Of a stretch of 64,000 nt of DNA, positions 47,817 to 58,350 are shown in pieces. Numbering within the stretch: the stretch's first letter is position 1; every line of letters starts with the position of its first letter. A program made the position numbers and the translations under genes. The DNA comes from Lactifluus volemus (taxonomy: Eukaryota > Basidiomycota > Agaricomycetes > Russulales > Russulaceae), in NCBI GenBank assembly GCA_022376515.1, contig WTXI01000027.1, positions 248,001 through 312,000 on the forward strand, given 5' to 3'. The notes under the pieces were generated by a model. That model saw nothing but the letters and a program-made list of their open reading frames with translations, did not search any database and was not told the origin of the DNA.

Positions 47817-49073
47817 TTTTTTTTTTTTTTGTGAAGCGATATATTAGGTAGTTGGAGATAGTAACTATATATAAGTTACCTAACAGCACTACCTAATGCG
47901 CTGGAGCGGGCCATGCGGCCCGAAACCCGGAGGAGGAGAAAAAATGCATTTATGCACACCCCTAATAAGGGGTAGTGTGGGACTCATGTAGCGGTATTGC
48001 CGTTTTTGTACTACCCACTAAAAAACCTCGTCACGTGTTGTCAAACGGGATGCTCGGGGCATCATCCCGGTTATGTTTGTGTTAGTTTGTCGCAGTTTGG
48101 TTATGGCGAAACGCGGCGCTACTGTGTTGACATTTGGTCTATTTTCATCTGCTTCTAGCGACATTTCATCTACGAGAGGTACTCGTCTCGGTTTATCCAT
48201 TCTGGGCTTAGCTTTCCAGCGATTTCTTTTTTTTTTTTTTTTTTTTTTTTTTGAAGCAGCATATTATTAGGTAGTTGAAGATAGTAACCGGGTTACCTAA
48301 CAGCACTACCTAATGCGCTTTCCAGTGATTTCTGTCTCTGATCTCGGGTTAGGTGTGCATTCAGTCTGCTACATGAAGCTAGTTCTTGTTTTGGCAAGCA
48401 ACCCTTGCCCACTTTGTCAGGGTGTTCTCACGGTCCGAGTTGTGGGTCAGGCTATTACATTTTCATTGCATTTGCATTTGGAACTCTAGTATAGAACATG
48501 GGCATGGGTTTGGAGGGCGAGGGGGGGTGGGGGGTTTTATTTTTGTCTTGCTCGTGGTTTAGCGCGTGCATTGGCATTGGCAGGGGTGTGCCTTGTCGGT
48601 TGTGTGTGTGTGTGTGTTTGGTGTGCGCTAGCCGTGACGTGATGGTGCCTTGCATTTCAGGGGGTTGGTTTCATATTGTTGAAGGGAAGGTCACACGAAG
48701 TGGGGTCCGGGGGGTGGTCATGTCTCAGAGGTTTGGTGGATGGGTGGCTATCTTGTTGCTGCAGCATTGGATGCTTTGTGTGCTTAGGGGTTGTGTACAT
48801 TATGTCTTTCTAGTAGGTTTTAATCTAGAATGAGGGTATAGGTTTGGTTTAGTTTTATGGTGTGTGTGGTATGTGTTTCCACAGTTTCTCTCGTGTTGTG
48901 TGTGCTCGCATGCAGTTTTATTTTGGAGTGATATTCTCCATGTTTATTCCGGAGTGGTGTTCTCCATGGGGGCGATGGTGTCCGCCATGAGTAGTTGTTC
49001 CACTCAACCATACCTACGCTGAAGCGTAGGAGAGCCCAACCATGGTGGTGGTTCGGGTTTAAGGTCCCCGTCC
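47817..49073 (-). mobile_element. Poly(A)-ended retroposon inside the solo LTR (family A)
   Basis: Flanked by TTGTTTGTGGTATCTT (47,801-47,816) and TTGTTCGTGGTATCTT (49,074-49,089), a 16-bp duplication with one mismatch. On the minus strand it ends in an A-run (T-run from 47,815). The 3' part has the hallmark words shared with the copy at 32,063. A short hairpin CCTACGCTTCAGCGTAGG occurs near the 5' end (about 49,015). No long coding frame is visible, so it is non-autonomous or heavily decayed. Confidence 0.75.
48227..48316 (-). mobile_element. 5'-truncated retroposon inside the retroposon
   Basis: A 90-bp copy of the same 3' end (A-run, TAGGTAGTT words, CATTAGGTAGTGCTG) is flanked by GCTTTCCAGCGATTTC (48,211-48,226) and GCTTTCCAGTGATTTC (48,317-48,332), a 16-bp duplication with one mismatch. 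It is truncated at its 5' end, as expected for target-primed reverse transcription. Confidence 0.82.
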
Positions 49074-49999
49074 TTGTTCGTGGTATCTTGCTTATTGTCC
49101 ACCCTAGTTTGGTAGAACAATTAGCGTAGATTGTATAAGTAGGCCTCAGCTGGTAGCTTGTACCCCAGCTTCGGCTTTAACTCAAATCAACTTGTTTTCC
49201 CCTCCAGAAAAGACAGAACTTCTCCTCTCCTCTTTCCTTTCCTCTCTTACCCTCCTATACGCCCTAGTAGGGTCATCGAAGCTTGGTGGTTGTGCTACAA
49301 CACCACAGGACTCAGCGCATCAACACTTGTAGTGTCCCTGAGCCCAGGTCCTAGGAGAGACCAGAACAACCAGAACCCTAGTTGGGACCCGGCCCTAGTC
49401 GAGCCGTAACAACAGGTGGTTGAAAACAATGAGGCACAAAAATGATAAGGCACGAAATTCATCATGCCAACAAGAATAGGGTTGTTCAAAGTAGCCACTT
49501 ATTGGCCACTTATTTTCTTACTTGTTCATCACTTATTCAGGTTTTCCTGCCAAATTGGCAATAAGTGGACCAAATAAGTAGCAAATAAGTGACAAATAAG
49601 TGCTACTTTGAACCCCTCCCCTCAATGAAATGAGCAATAAGTTGCAAATAATGACTTATTCTCCACCTTTTGTTGGTCTGGCAAAGCGTTCGGCAACATG
49701 TGCTGAGTTTGAATTGGACTCCCTCTATCTGAGTTCATCAAGTTGGACTGTTGCTGCATGCTATCCTACCATGTCCAAATGGACTCACATGTTTGAGCAA
49801 GTGACAGATCATCATGTCCAGCAAAAGCGGGCTCATGTCAAAACCAAAAAAAAAAAAAAAAAAAAAATGGTGGCACTGTTTATTAAATCATTTCTATAAC
49901 TAGGGGTACAAAAACGAAGCTAATCAGTGCATTCTGGCTCTCTCACCACCAATGACAATCCTGGAATATGTCAACAAGGCCTTAGCCCACACCACCATC

Positions 50000-50302
50000 T
50001 CACACATGAATGGTGGGTGGCTTCTCTGCACTCATGCCCACACACATTCCCACTCCCTCCCACTTTTGCTTGAGAGAGTTTGCTGCCGCAGCACCGGTCA
50101 TAACCGTACGACTGCCTGTGAGAGCACGCTCTTTTGCTGTTGCCTCCTTAATCACAGGTAGTACCCTGTTGACGGCTTCCTGAAACCCGCCAAATGTCTG
50201 TGGAAAAGCAAACTGCAATGGCTTTGAGAAATGGAGTTGAAGAGACCAGAACATATTGTAAAAATCTTTAAGATACGCTGAGCATTGGGAAAGAAAACGC
50301 AT
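50000..50302 (-). pseudogene. Open frame fragment in the TIR element
   Basis: About 100 residues with FPQTFGGFQEAVNRVLP and a basic end. Its composition looks protein-like rather than repeat-like, but no family is recognised and no start or partner exon is evident. It is possibly a piece of a gene carried by the element. Confidence 0.3.
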
Positions 50303-50529
50303 GAGAGGATTTCACTTGCCTTCTTTTTTCTTGATCGTCTCTGTTTTTTTTTTTTTTTTTGAATTGGGGTTTAGAGTCCCCGCGTGTATTGTGACAAGAC
50401 TAAGTTACTCTGTACAGGATAGTGTTCAAAGGGAATCCATGTAAGGAAACAGAAAAAAGAAAAGGAAGAAGAAGGTAGGGGAAAGTAAGGTGTAATAAAA
50501 GGAGGAAGCGCGGTCAAGGCCGGAGTCAT

Positions 50530-53500
50530 TCAAGGTGGATCTGGTCTGGGTGGGAGGGGGCGAAGGCCCTGTTGGGAAAGGAGGAGGAATTGCGCTAGGC
50601 GTTTACCTCTGTCTTCGGTGGAGAAGAGGTATAGGGAGGAGTGGTCTGCGATGGTGGTGGCCCAGTGTTCCGAGTGGAGGTGGCAAGTGAAGAGGGTGTG
50701 GGTGATAGAATAGCGGAAAGGGGGGCCGGTGTGGAAGGGCCCGAGGTCGCCGGTGAGAGGATGGGTGTGAAAGGGACGTCGTTGCATGGGCAGGAAGTGT
50801 TGTCTCCTGCCAGCGGCCGGAAGAGGTCACTGTAGTCGGCAAAGAAAGCATGTTGGCTGAGGAGCTGAAGTCCCGATGTAAAGAGGTGGCGATTTTTGTG
50901 GGAGAGGAGACCCCGGACGAACGGGGGTGGTTGGTTGGAAGGTGTGTTGGGGCAAGCCCTCCAGGCTTTATGGCCTGGGGTGCGAGGGAGTTCTCCGGAG
51001 GCGAGATCCCTCGCCCATAGATGATAGGCGAGATCAGAAGGGGGGACCGGGGGGTCCACCACTAAGGCTGGTTGGATGCGTTCCAGGAGGCGGGCTAGTT
51101 CCAGTCCTCCCAGGAGGCAAGTCCAGGATTCCTTGAAGAGCTGTAGCTCAACCGTGCGCTCTGGGGAGGGGTCCAGAAAAGAAGACAGTGAAGAAGTAAA
51201 GAAAGGGGCAAAAGAAAGAAAAGGGGACTTATGGGAAGTGTTCGTAAGAAGAGGCAGAACAAGCCGATTAGGGAAGAAGACAAAGAGAGAGCTCCCCGAA
51301 GGGAGCGAGAGGAAAAAATTGAGGCCCTGCGAAAGGGCCTTGAGGAATGACCATCTACGGTCTGCATCGACTGCCGCACCTGTCTCCAACAGTCTCTCCC
51401 CACTGTAAAGTAAGAAGGCATGTCCATGAGCAGTAGGGACGGGGAGGGAATGAACGTAAAGGTAATGGGCTAAGGGAAGGGGTTTAGAGATAAGAGATCT
51501 AGTGACGGCGTCAATGTCTTTAGTGGGAGGAGGGGAGGTAAACGCGGTGAAGCCCCTGTGTGACCAGGCCGGGAGGTAAGGGGAGGAGGGGAAGGAGAAA
51601 GGAAATGCGGTGGGGTTCATAGACTCAACCAAATGCAAGAGATTAGTAGGTGGGGAAAAGGAGGGGTGCCAACGGGCCACCGGATTACGGGTAATAACTG
51701 TAAGTAGGGGGGACGAGGGGGGAAGTGAGGCGAGGCGGGTTATGTATTGGGACCAGAGTTTAAGGAGGGTGTAACGTATGGGGGGGATACCAAGAAGGTG
51801 ATGTAAAGGAGCGGTAGGGGTAGTACGAAAGGCGCCGCTGAGTCGGCAGCAGGCCTGATTCTGTGCCACCTGTAGGGGCTGAACCAGGCCTTTCTGTTTG
51901 ATGTTAGTGAACCAAATGGGAGAACCGTAAGTGAGGATAGGAAGGATTACTGCGAGGTAGACTTTGCGCCAATTGGCAAAGTCTAGACCCCGAACTGAGT
52001 TACCTAAGACCCTGAGGGCCGTAAGGGAAGAGCAGGCTCTCGAGGCCATGATGGAAACATGGTCCTTTCATGAAAGCGTGGGGTTGAAGTAGACACCCAG
52101 GTAACGAACCACCTGGGCTGCTTTGACGGAGTACTCACCGTTGGATGGGTCACGGAGGGCGAGGCAAGTCATAGGAGGGCCAAAGTGGCGGGCGACATGG
52201 CGGGCACAGAAGATCATAAATTCCGTCTTCTCCAGGTCGAGCCGGAGCCCCACATCAAAGAGCCAGGAAGCTGCTTGTTCGTATAAACGCGCGGCCTTCG
52301 ATGCCGCAGAGCGATACGTTTCCCTGCTGGCGGTGATGCAGCCGTCGTCAACATATAACTGGAAGGAGGTGAAAGGGGAGGAGTCCGTAGAGTTAAGGAG
52401 GGTGAGGAGGGGGGCGGTATAAATAGCCGAAAGAATGGGAGAGAGCGGTGAGCCCTAAGGGGTGCCGTAAGAGAGTGACTGGGGGTCATGGGAGTAACCG
52501 TTAAAGGAAAGTGAGGCCTGATGATCAGAAAGGAAGGAAAGGGTCCACGCCGTGAGAGATGGGGGAAACCCAAAGATGTGAAGGAGGTGGGCAACTCGGG
52601 CAGGGTTCAGGTTGTCAAAGAAACCCTGTATGTCGAAAAAAAGGGTTGCTGCCACATGTCCGGCAGAGAGGCAGGACTGTGCCAGGTGGGCCAAGTGTCT
52701 GGCTCCATCGACGGCACTACTGTAGTCCCGAGAGCCGAATTGAAGGGAAGGGAGGATGTGGAAGGTGTTGAGGTCGGCCAGTAGACGCTTGGCTACTATC
52801 TTCTCAAGAAGTTTGCCAACACATTCAAGGAGACTGATGGGGCAGTAAGCCTTGGCGAGGGAGTAGTCTGGTTTCCCGGGTTTCTGTAAGACCACGACCT
52901 TGGCCACACGCCAGGGGTGAACGCCTAGGGAGAGGGCAGCAGAAAAGAGCGTTACAAAACAAGAGGGGGAGGCAGCAAAGGCCCATTTGAGTAGTTTGTA
53001 GCCAATCCCGCTGGGGCCAGGGGCTGATTTGTTGGATGTGGGCATGAGCGCTGCGGTGATTTTGGAAGGAGTGACGGGGCCATGGTGGCGTGTGGGTAAA
53101 GGGGGGGGATCCGAGGGGAGGGATACGGCCTTCCCGGGGGGGAGGGGGGGAAAGAAACGGGATTGGAGGATCGTTGTCATAATCGGAGGTGCGGTCGTCA
53201 GGGAATTGGAGGTGGGGTCAAAGAGGGGAGGTACGAGCGAGGTTGATCGGCCATGCCTCCAGCGCGTGGCCTTCCAGAGGTTGTCAGGAGTGCAATGATC
53301 GAGGAAGTCATGAGCCGCGTCCCGTTTGGCCATGGTGATGGTGTGATGGAGGGCATGGTAAAGAGGGGTGTGGAGCGCCAGAGGTGCCTGTTTCCAAAGA
53401 GCCAAGGCCGCCGAGCAGTCGGAGTTCCACCAGCGGGCACCTCGGGGGTCAGGGGTAGATCGGCGATCGAAGAGTTCTGAACAGGTTTGATTGATGTCGG

Positions 53501-54398
53501 AAAGAAGACAGTCCGCTTCCAGCAGGAGGGCGGTGACCGTGGTTATTGGAGGTCTGCCCGGCAGGCCGTGAAAAGATTGTTTCCAGGTGTCCTCCATGTC
53601 ATCTACCAGCTTGTAGCCGGGGAGAGGTCGTGGAGGGGGAGGGGGAAGGGGACTGGCGAGTGAAAGGGTGGTAGAAAGGGCGGCGTGATCAGAGTGAAGG
53701 GAAAGGTCGAAGGAGACTGTGAGAGGTGAAAGATCAAGAGTGGCAGCGGCCAGAGAGTTGACGAGAAGAAGGTCTAGAACCAACGGAGCATGACCCGGGG
53801 GGCCTTTCCAGGTGGGAGTAGAGAAGGGGTTGAGGCATGTGAGGTCCTGTACGGTGATCCAGTCTTCCAGTAGGGGGCCCCAGGAAGACAGGGAGTGACC
53901 CAGAGGTGACCACATGGCGCTGTGAGTATTGAAGTCACCCACCATCAAGGTGGGGAAAGAATTGTCGAGGGACGAGGAGAGGAGTCCCTGAAGGCCATGA
54001 CCCTGGGAAGGGACGGAGTGGTAGAAGTTAATTAAACGAAAAGAAGGTTCGGAAGGGAACGTAAAGTCCACTACCATGCCGGAGGGGGAAGATAAGCCCT
54101 TGACGTGGCGGAGGATCGGAGAGCACGAGAAAAGGAGCAAGTGGTGGATATAAACGAGAGTTTTGGCATGTTGGCCCGGTGTGAGGACCGGGCCGAGGCA
54201 AGTCCATTTGTCATTCACGGCCCCCCCAAGTACCGGGAGGCCGTCAGGGTCGGAGTCAGAGCGGGTAGTGGAGATGTGACCGAACCAGGGTTCCTGGACG
54301 GCGAGAATGTGATGGTCAGAAGTTTGAAGAAGGGCATGCATCATGTGGTTACGGCGGCGCATGTTCACCGACAATATCTTGATATGGTTTAAAGACAT
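50530..54398 (-). pseudogene. LINE ORF3: APE endonuclease, reverse transcriptase, C-terminal zinc motif
   Basis: Starts at MSLNHIKILSVNMRRRNHMM (54,398). The endonuclease has LAVQEPWFGH (Glu), VGDFNTHSAMW and a late SDHAAL motif. The reverse transcriptase has SAPGPSGIGYKLLKWAF, PISLLECVGKLLEKI, FFDIQGFFDN and LYVDDGCIT (YxDD, 52,345-52,356). Two in-frame stops interrupt it: TAG at 52,455-52,457 in the conserved GTPxGSPLSP motif and TGA at 52,068-52,070. The C terminus switches frame near 50,777 (one base missing) and then reads HTLFTCHLHSEHW to LLPLPPRPDPP-like sequence, stop at 50,530. CPC before the shift plus this H/C stretch forms the usual terminal zinc motif. Confidence 0.88.
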
Positions 54399-56208
54399 TG
54401 GCGTCGAGCAGCTGCACGTTCGAAGTTGAGCCAACGTTGCTCCTCTGGCGACAAAGCAGCAAGTTCAGAAGGGGAGGGGCCGTCGGGGTGAGAGGCGAGG
54501 GAGAGGACGTGGGCCGGTATGGAGGAGGCGTCCACGGGATTGGCATGTGAGAGGATCGGGATAGGGCAGGGTCGAGAAATAGCAGAGACCAGGGCTACCG
54601 CCGGCAAGGGCGGTGTGGAGGCCGGTGGTGGTGAGGCGGAGGGTCCCTCCCTGTCCGAAGGGGGTGGGGGACAGAACGCTGCTCTCAGGGGGCAGGAGAC
54701 ATCGAGGACAGTATGACTGACGGGTGAGGGGCCTTTACCCGTTCGCTTCTTGGCTCTAGCACAGTTGAGGCAGGAGGACTCACAGCGGCAGTTGTCGGGT
54801 TCTTTGTGGGAAAGAAGGTGGGGGCACAGACAGGCATGTTGATGGAGGGAGTGTGGGCCGTCGCAGCGGGGACAAATAATCTTACCTTCAGGGACACGGC
54901 AGCGGGCAGCCGGGTGGCCGAGACCCCAGCAACGGTTGCATTGTTGGAGAGTAGGGCGTGCTTCGAAACGTTGAACTGTGACGCGTTGCCCGAAGAGGGC
55001 AGGAGGGGAGCAAATGAGTGAGGGGAGCAAATGAGTGAGGGGAGCAAATGAGTGAGGGGAGTGAATGAGTGAGGGGACGGTTTTTCTGTCAGGGTCAACG
55101 AGATTGAGGAGGATCGAGGAGTGGCGGGCAAAGATATCGACGTCCTTCTTGAGCCAGCGGGGGGCAGCAAGGAACGTGATGCTGGAGCAGACAGAATTGG
55201 ATTCCAGTTCCCGGCGAATGTCGAGGTCGGAGGTGAGATTACCGTCCTCGTCTCGAATGACCGGGACCCCATTGAGGAGGACCTGGACGGAGCCTTTCTG
55301 CGGGGCAAGGAGGCAAGGTGGGAATGGGTCAGTGAGGATTTTGCGAAGACGGAAGACCGCTTCCATGGGGGGGGAGCCCGCAAAGGTGAGAACAAAGTTG
55401 TGGGAGTTGGGGCCTTGCCACCTCCCGGCAAGGAGCGAGACCCCGTCAGAGGGGACCGTGGATTGTCGGATGTCCCTTTGTAGGTTCCGGGTGATCATCC
55501 CTTGGTCCCCCCTAGCGGGTTCCGTAAGAACTACCGGGGTGGTGCGAATGATCAGGTAATCGGTAGTGAGGGATGGGGAAGAGGTCTTAGTAGGTGGCGG
55601 CTTCGGAGTAGTGGGTTTAGTGAGGTAGAGATCGATGATGGTGGGGGCCGTGAGGTTGTTGTTGGTGAGTTTCTTGCCCCACTTAGCATGGTAGGCAGCG
55701 AGAAGTTGAGGACGGGTCATCTGGAGAAGGTCCGCTTTAGAGAGGACGGAGGACGGGGGGGGAGACTGGGAAGAGGGCACCGGGGGGCTGGGTAGTCATT
55801 TAGAGGACTGCTGAGGCATGGGCTGTCGGCCCTTCCCCTTACGCCGTCCATGAACGGCAACGGTCCAGGGACCAGTAGGGGAGTGCGCGTCGACAGAGGG
55901 GTCAGCCTGAGGGGCCACAACGGGGTTGGCGAGGGGAATGTTCGTAGGGGCTGGGGGGGCAACAGAGAGGAGGGGGGAAAGGAAGGGTCATCAATGCAGG
56001 CAACGGGAGGAGGAGAGGGGCCGTCCCAACCTGTGGGTTGGGGTCGGTCTGGTAGGGCCGTGAGGGGAGGCTCGCTGTAATCCATATCGAAGTCAGGACC
56101 AGGATCGGCAAAGCCCTCCAATAGAACAACGCGGGAGTCGATGTTCTCTACCTTGAAGGTGAGTGAAGAGAGGCAGGCTAAAAGGACAGTGAGGTCTGGG
56201 GAGGACAT
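54389..56208 (-). CDS. LINE ORF2: gag-like protein with zinc knuckles (frameshifted)
   Basis: The ATG at 56,208 opens MSSPDLTVLLACLSSLTFKVEN and a Pro-rich region. At the run of eight C's (55,757-55,764) the frame changes by the equivalent of one missing base and continues KADLLQMTRPQLLAAYHAKW, an RNA-binding-like middle, then CNRCWGLGHPAARC (CCHC), CPRCDGPHSLHQHAC and CRCESSCLNCARAK cysteine clusters. It ends RRQCL at 54,389. The ORF3 ATG lies 8 bases upstream of the ORF2 stop (ATGTCTTTAA), so the two overlap in different frames. Confidence 0.82.
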
Positions 56209-56262
56209 AGCAGAGGGGACTGGGACCGGAGAGACCTGAGGAAAGGGGGCCGGGGTCAGGGG

Positions 56263-57549
56263 TTAAACAGCGTGGGCAGAGGTGGGGGGGGCTGGGGGGA
56301 CCCCAGGGCCAGAAAGTAGCAGGAGAGGGGGTTCGTCTGGGATGCAGACAGGAGAAGCTTGAGGGGTGCGGTTGGGGGAAGAGTGGGCAGACTGGGCGTG
56401 GGACGGGGGTCTCGCCAGAGGGTCAATGCGGCGGGTCTTTCGAGAGGATTTGGCTGCGGACTTTGGAGGAGGAGGGAGTGCCTGTACAGCTGCGATGCGG
56501 GCTGCTTCCTTGGCTTCTTGGGTGTCAATACGGAGCTGCTGTTTGTACGACATGAGCTCAGCGTCCATTTGTTGGCGGAGGGAGGCGCGGTAGGCCTCGT
56601 ATTCCTCAGAGAGTTCCCGAGAGGCTTGTGTCTGTAGTCGAGTGAATTCATCTTTGTGAAGGGCCACCACCTGGGCCCGCGCGTCGTCGAGGGATTCCCG
56701 GGTCAGCGCAGCAATGGTGGTGCGGTGTTCCTCCTCTGCCAGAGAGGGGATCACACGGTCTGTAATGTGACGGGCCATGTCTTGGACCCAGGAGGAGAGT
56801 TCGGGATGGGAGGTGTCAGAGGGGAGGCCGAGGACGTGCCCAATCAAGGCAGCCTTAATCTCCGTGAGCTGATCGGCGATCCAGCGATCGGCCAGCTGGG
56901 AGAGGTCTCTATGGGCGGCATTAAAAACAGACGTATGGGCCACCTGGACGTCGTGACCACAGAACATGAGGGCAGCTTGGAAACATTGTTCCACCGAGGC
57001 CATGTTGCAGTTCTCCATGCAGCGCATGCACAGGGACCAGTATGCAGGGTCCGAAGTGAAAGAGGAGAAGAAAGAGTCAATCGCCCGCGTGCCGGCAGCC
57101 AATGAGGCAACCGCGAGCTCAAGGTCAGGGGAGGGGGACGGGAGGGGGTGTGTATCCCCAGGATTGGAAAGGTCGAAAGAAGAAAGCGAGCAACGAAAGC
57201 CACCATGGATTTGGAGGACAACAGAGGCTGCAACACGGAACCACAGGTCATGAGGGATGGCAGAGTCAGGAGGGGAGGAGGGGGTAGAGAAACCATGGCT
57301 AAAGAATTCTCCCAGGCGTTCAAGGGCTGCCCTGGTTACGCTGCCGTTGGCTGTCACATCGAAAGAGGAGGAAAGAGGAGTGGGGAGGAGGTCTATGGTA
57401 AAGGAGGGGGTTGACGTAGCTCCGGAGACAAGGTGCACGTCTCTGAGGCCGGGAGGAACAGGGACGGGCAAGGAAGGGTGAAAGGGGGTGTAGGGTATAG
57501 GTAGAGCGGGGGGTTCCCCAGGTGGAGGAGGCGGGACGGCAGGGTCCAT
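56263..57549 (-). CDS. LINE ORF1: unrecognised protein with coiled coil
   Basis: A 428-codon intact frame from the ATG at 57,549. It has a Pro-rich N terminus, a helical middle with MRCMENCNMASVEQCF, SQLADRWIADQLTEIKAALIGH, then a coiled-coil stretch (about residues 290-350, EEYEAYRASLRQQMDAEL) and a Pro/Ser-rich basic C terminus. No zinc knuckle or RRM is visible, so it differs from the usual single gag ORF. It is followed after 54 bases by ORF2. Its role is unknown; multimerisation or RNA packaging are possible. Confidence 0.75.
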   Translation of the reverse strand: MDPAVPPPPPGEPPALPIPYTPFHPSLPVPVPPGLRDVHLVSGATSTPSFTIDLLPTPLSSSFDVTANGSVTRAALERLGEFFSHGFSTPSSPPDSAIPHDLWFRVAASVVLQIHGGFRCSLSSFDLSNPGDTHPLPSPSPDLELAVASLAAGTRAIDSFFSSFTSDPAYWSLCMRCMENCNMASVEQCFQAALMFCGHDVQVAHTSVFNAAHRDLSQLADRWIADQLTEIKAALIGHVLGLPSDTSHPELSSWVQDMARHITDRVIPSLAEEEHRTTIAALTRESLDDARAQVVALHKDEFTRLQTQASRELSEEYEAYRASLRQQMDAELMSYKQQLRIDTQEAKEAARIAAVQALPPPPKSAAKSSRKTRRIDPLARPPSHAQSAHSSPNRTPQASPVCIPDEPPLLLLSGPGVPPAPPTSAHAV

Positions 57550-57718
57550 TGGAGGAGGAAAAGGGGAGGAGGAACGGTGACAAAAACGTAGAGGAAGCAG
57601 GAAAGTAAGTCAGGTAGGGGGTCGTCGAGTGTAGGAAAGTCAGGTCGCGAGGATGCCAAGCGGGTTCTGACTAGGGATGGTGGTGGTAAGAGGTCAAGGA
57701 GCTGTGATCGTCTCTGTT

Positions 57719-58350
57719 GCCAGTGGCGGCAACCCAGGTGACGGGGCCATTGGCCACATCACGATGTGGTGGCGAAATGAGTTGGGGAGGTGGCAGCACA
57801 CGATGTGGGGCCACGCACTGTGCGGTGCCAGGTGCACCCCGCTCACCTGCGGCCGTGGACGATGGCATCGAAACAAGGGGAGGTGGCGGGGATACAAGTG
57901 GCGTCGAAACAAGGGGAGGTGGCAAAACGAGTTGGGGAGGTGGCAGCACATGATGCAGGGCCACGCACTGAGCAGCGCCGCGTGCACCCTGTCGAACGCC
58001 TGCACGCCAAACAGGCAACTGTGGCACCAGCGGGCACCCCATCAGAACCCATCCACTGGACGAGTGCAGCGATTACAAGTTGGGGAGACTCGGGCTGGTA
58101 TCTGTGAGTCCACTTAGTATACCTGCATCCATGCCGGACCCAGAACCAGAGCCACCAGGCTCAGACAAGGACTACCTGGGACACCCACTCGAATCTGCCT
58201 GAAATATGCACGCTGCAGGGTGGCCAAATGGATGGCAATCGTAGCTGAGTCCCAACCTTACAATAGCACATGGAAAGACAAAGGGGAGTCTGTGTAGCAG
58301 ATCGATGAAACTGTTCACCTGCAGCCATGGATGACAGCATCGAAATGAGG
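57719..58350. repeat. Short internal repeats in the TIR element
   Basis: The words GAAACAAGGGGAGGTGGC and GTTGGGGAGGTGGCAGCACA recur (57,770-57,960). A later copy of the CAGC/CATGGA motif occurs near 58,320. Frames on both strands are short and repeat-derived. Confidence 0.5.

Larger units (their letters stand above)
47623..49411. mobile_element. Gypsy-type solo LTR split by a retroposon
   Basis: Begins TGTTACGG and ends CCGTAACA, with the 5-bp target duplication ACAGG on both sides (47,618-47,622 and 49,412-49,416). The right part has a TATA-like stretch (GTATAAGTAGG, about 49,135) followed by a CT-rich leader, as in LTRs. About 1,257 bp of its length is an inserted retroposon, leaving an LTR of about 520 bp. 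No internal retroelement genes remain. Confidence 0.82.
50346..57704 (-). mobile_element. Full-length Tad-like LINE with three ORFs
   Basis: Lies between TGATCGTCTCTGTT at 50,332-50,345 and at 57,705-57,718, a perfect 14-bp target duplication. The 3' end on the minus strand is an A-run (T-run 50,344-50,360). The 7.36-kb body encodes, 5' to 3', ORF1 (57,549-56,263), a gag-like ORF2 (56,208-54,389) and ORF3 with endonuclease and reverse transcriptase (54,398-50,530). Long purine-rich low-complexity tracts on the plus strand reflect Pro/Ser-rich coding on the minus strand. It was inserted into the hAT-like TIR element. Confidence 0.9.

Noticed and set aside
50927..57481. Plus-strand frames of 60-165 codons through the LINE
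   Set aside because: They are shadows of the minus-strand LINE ORFs, open because of the purine-rich composition.
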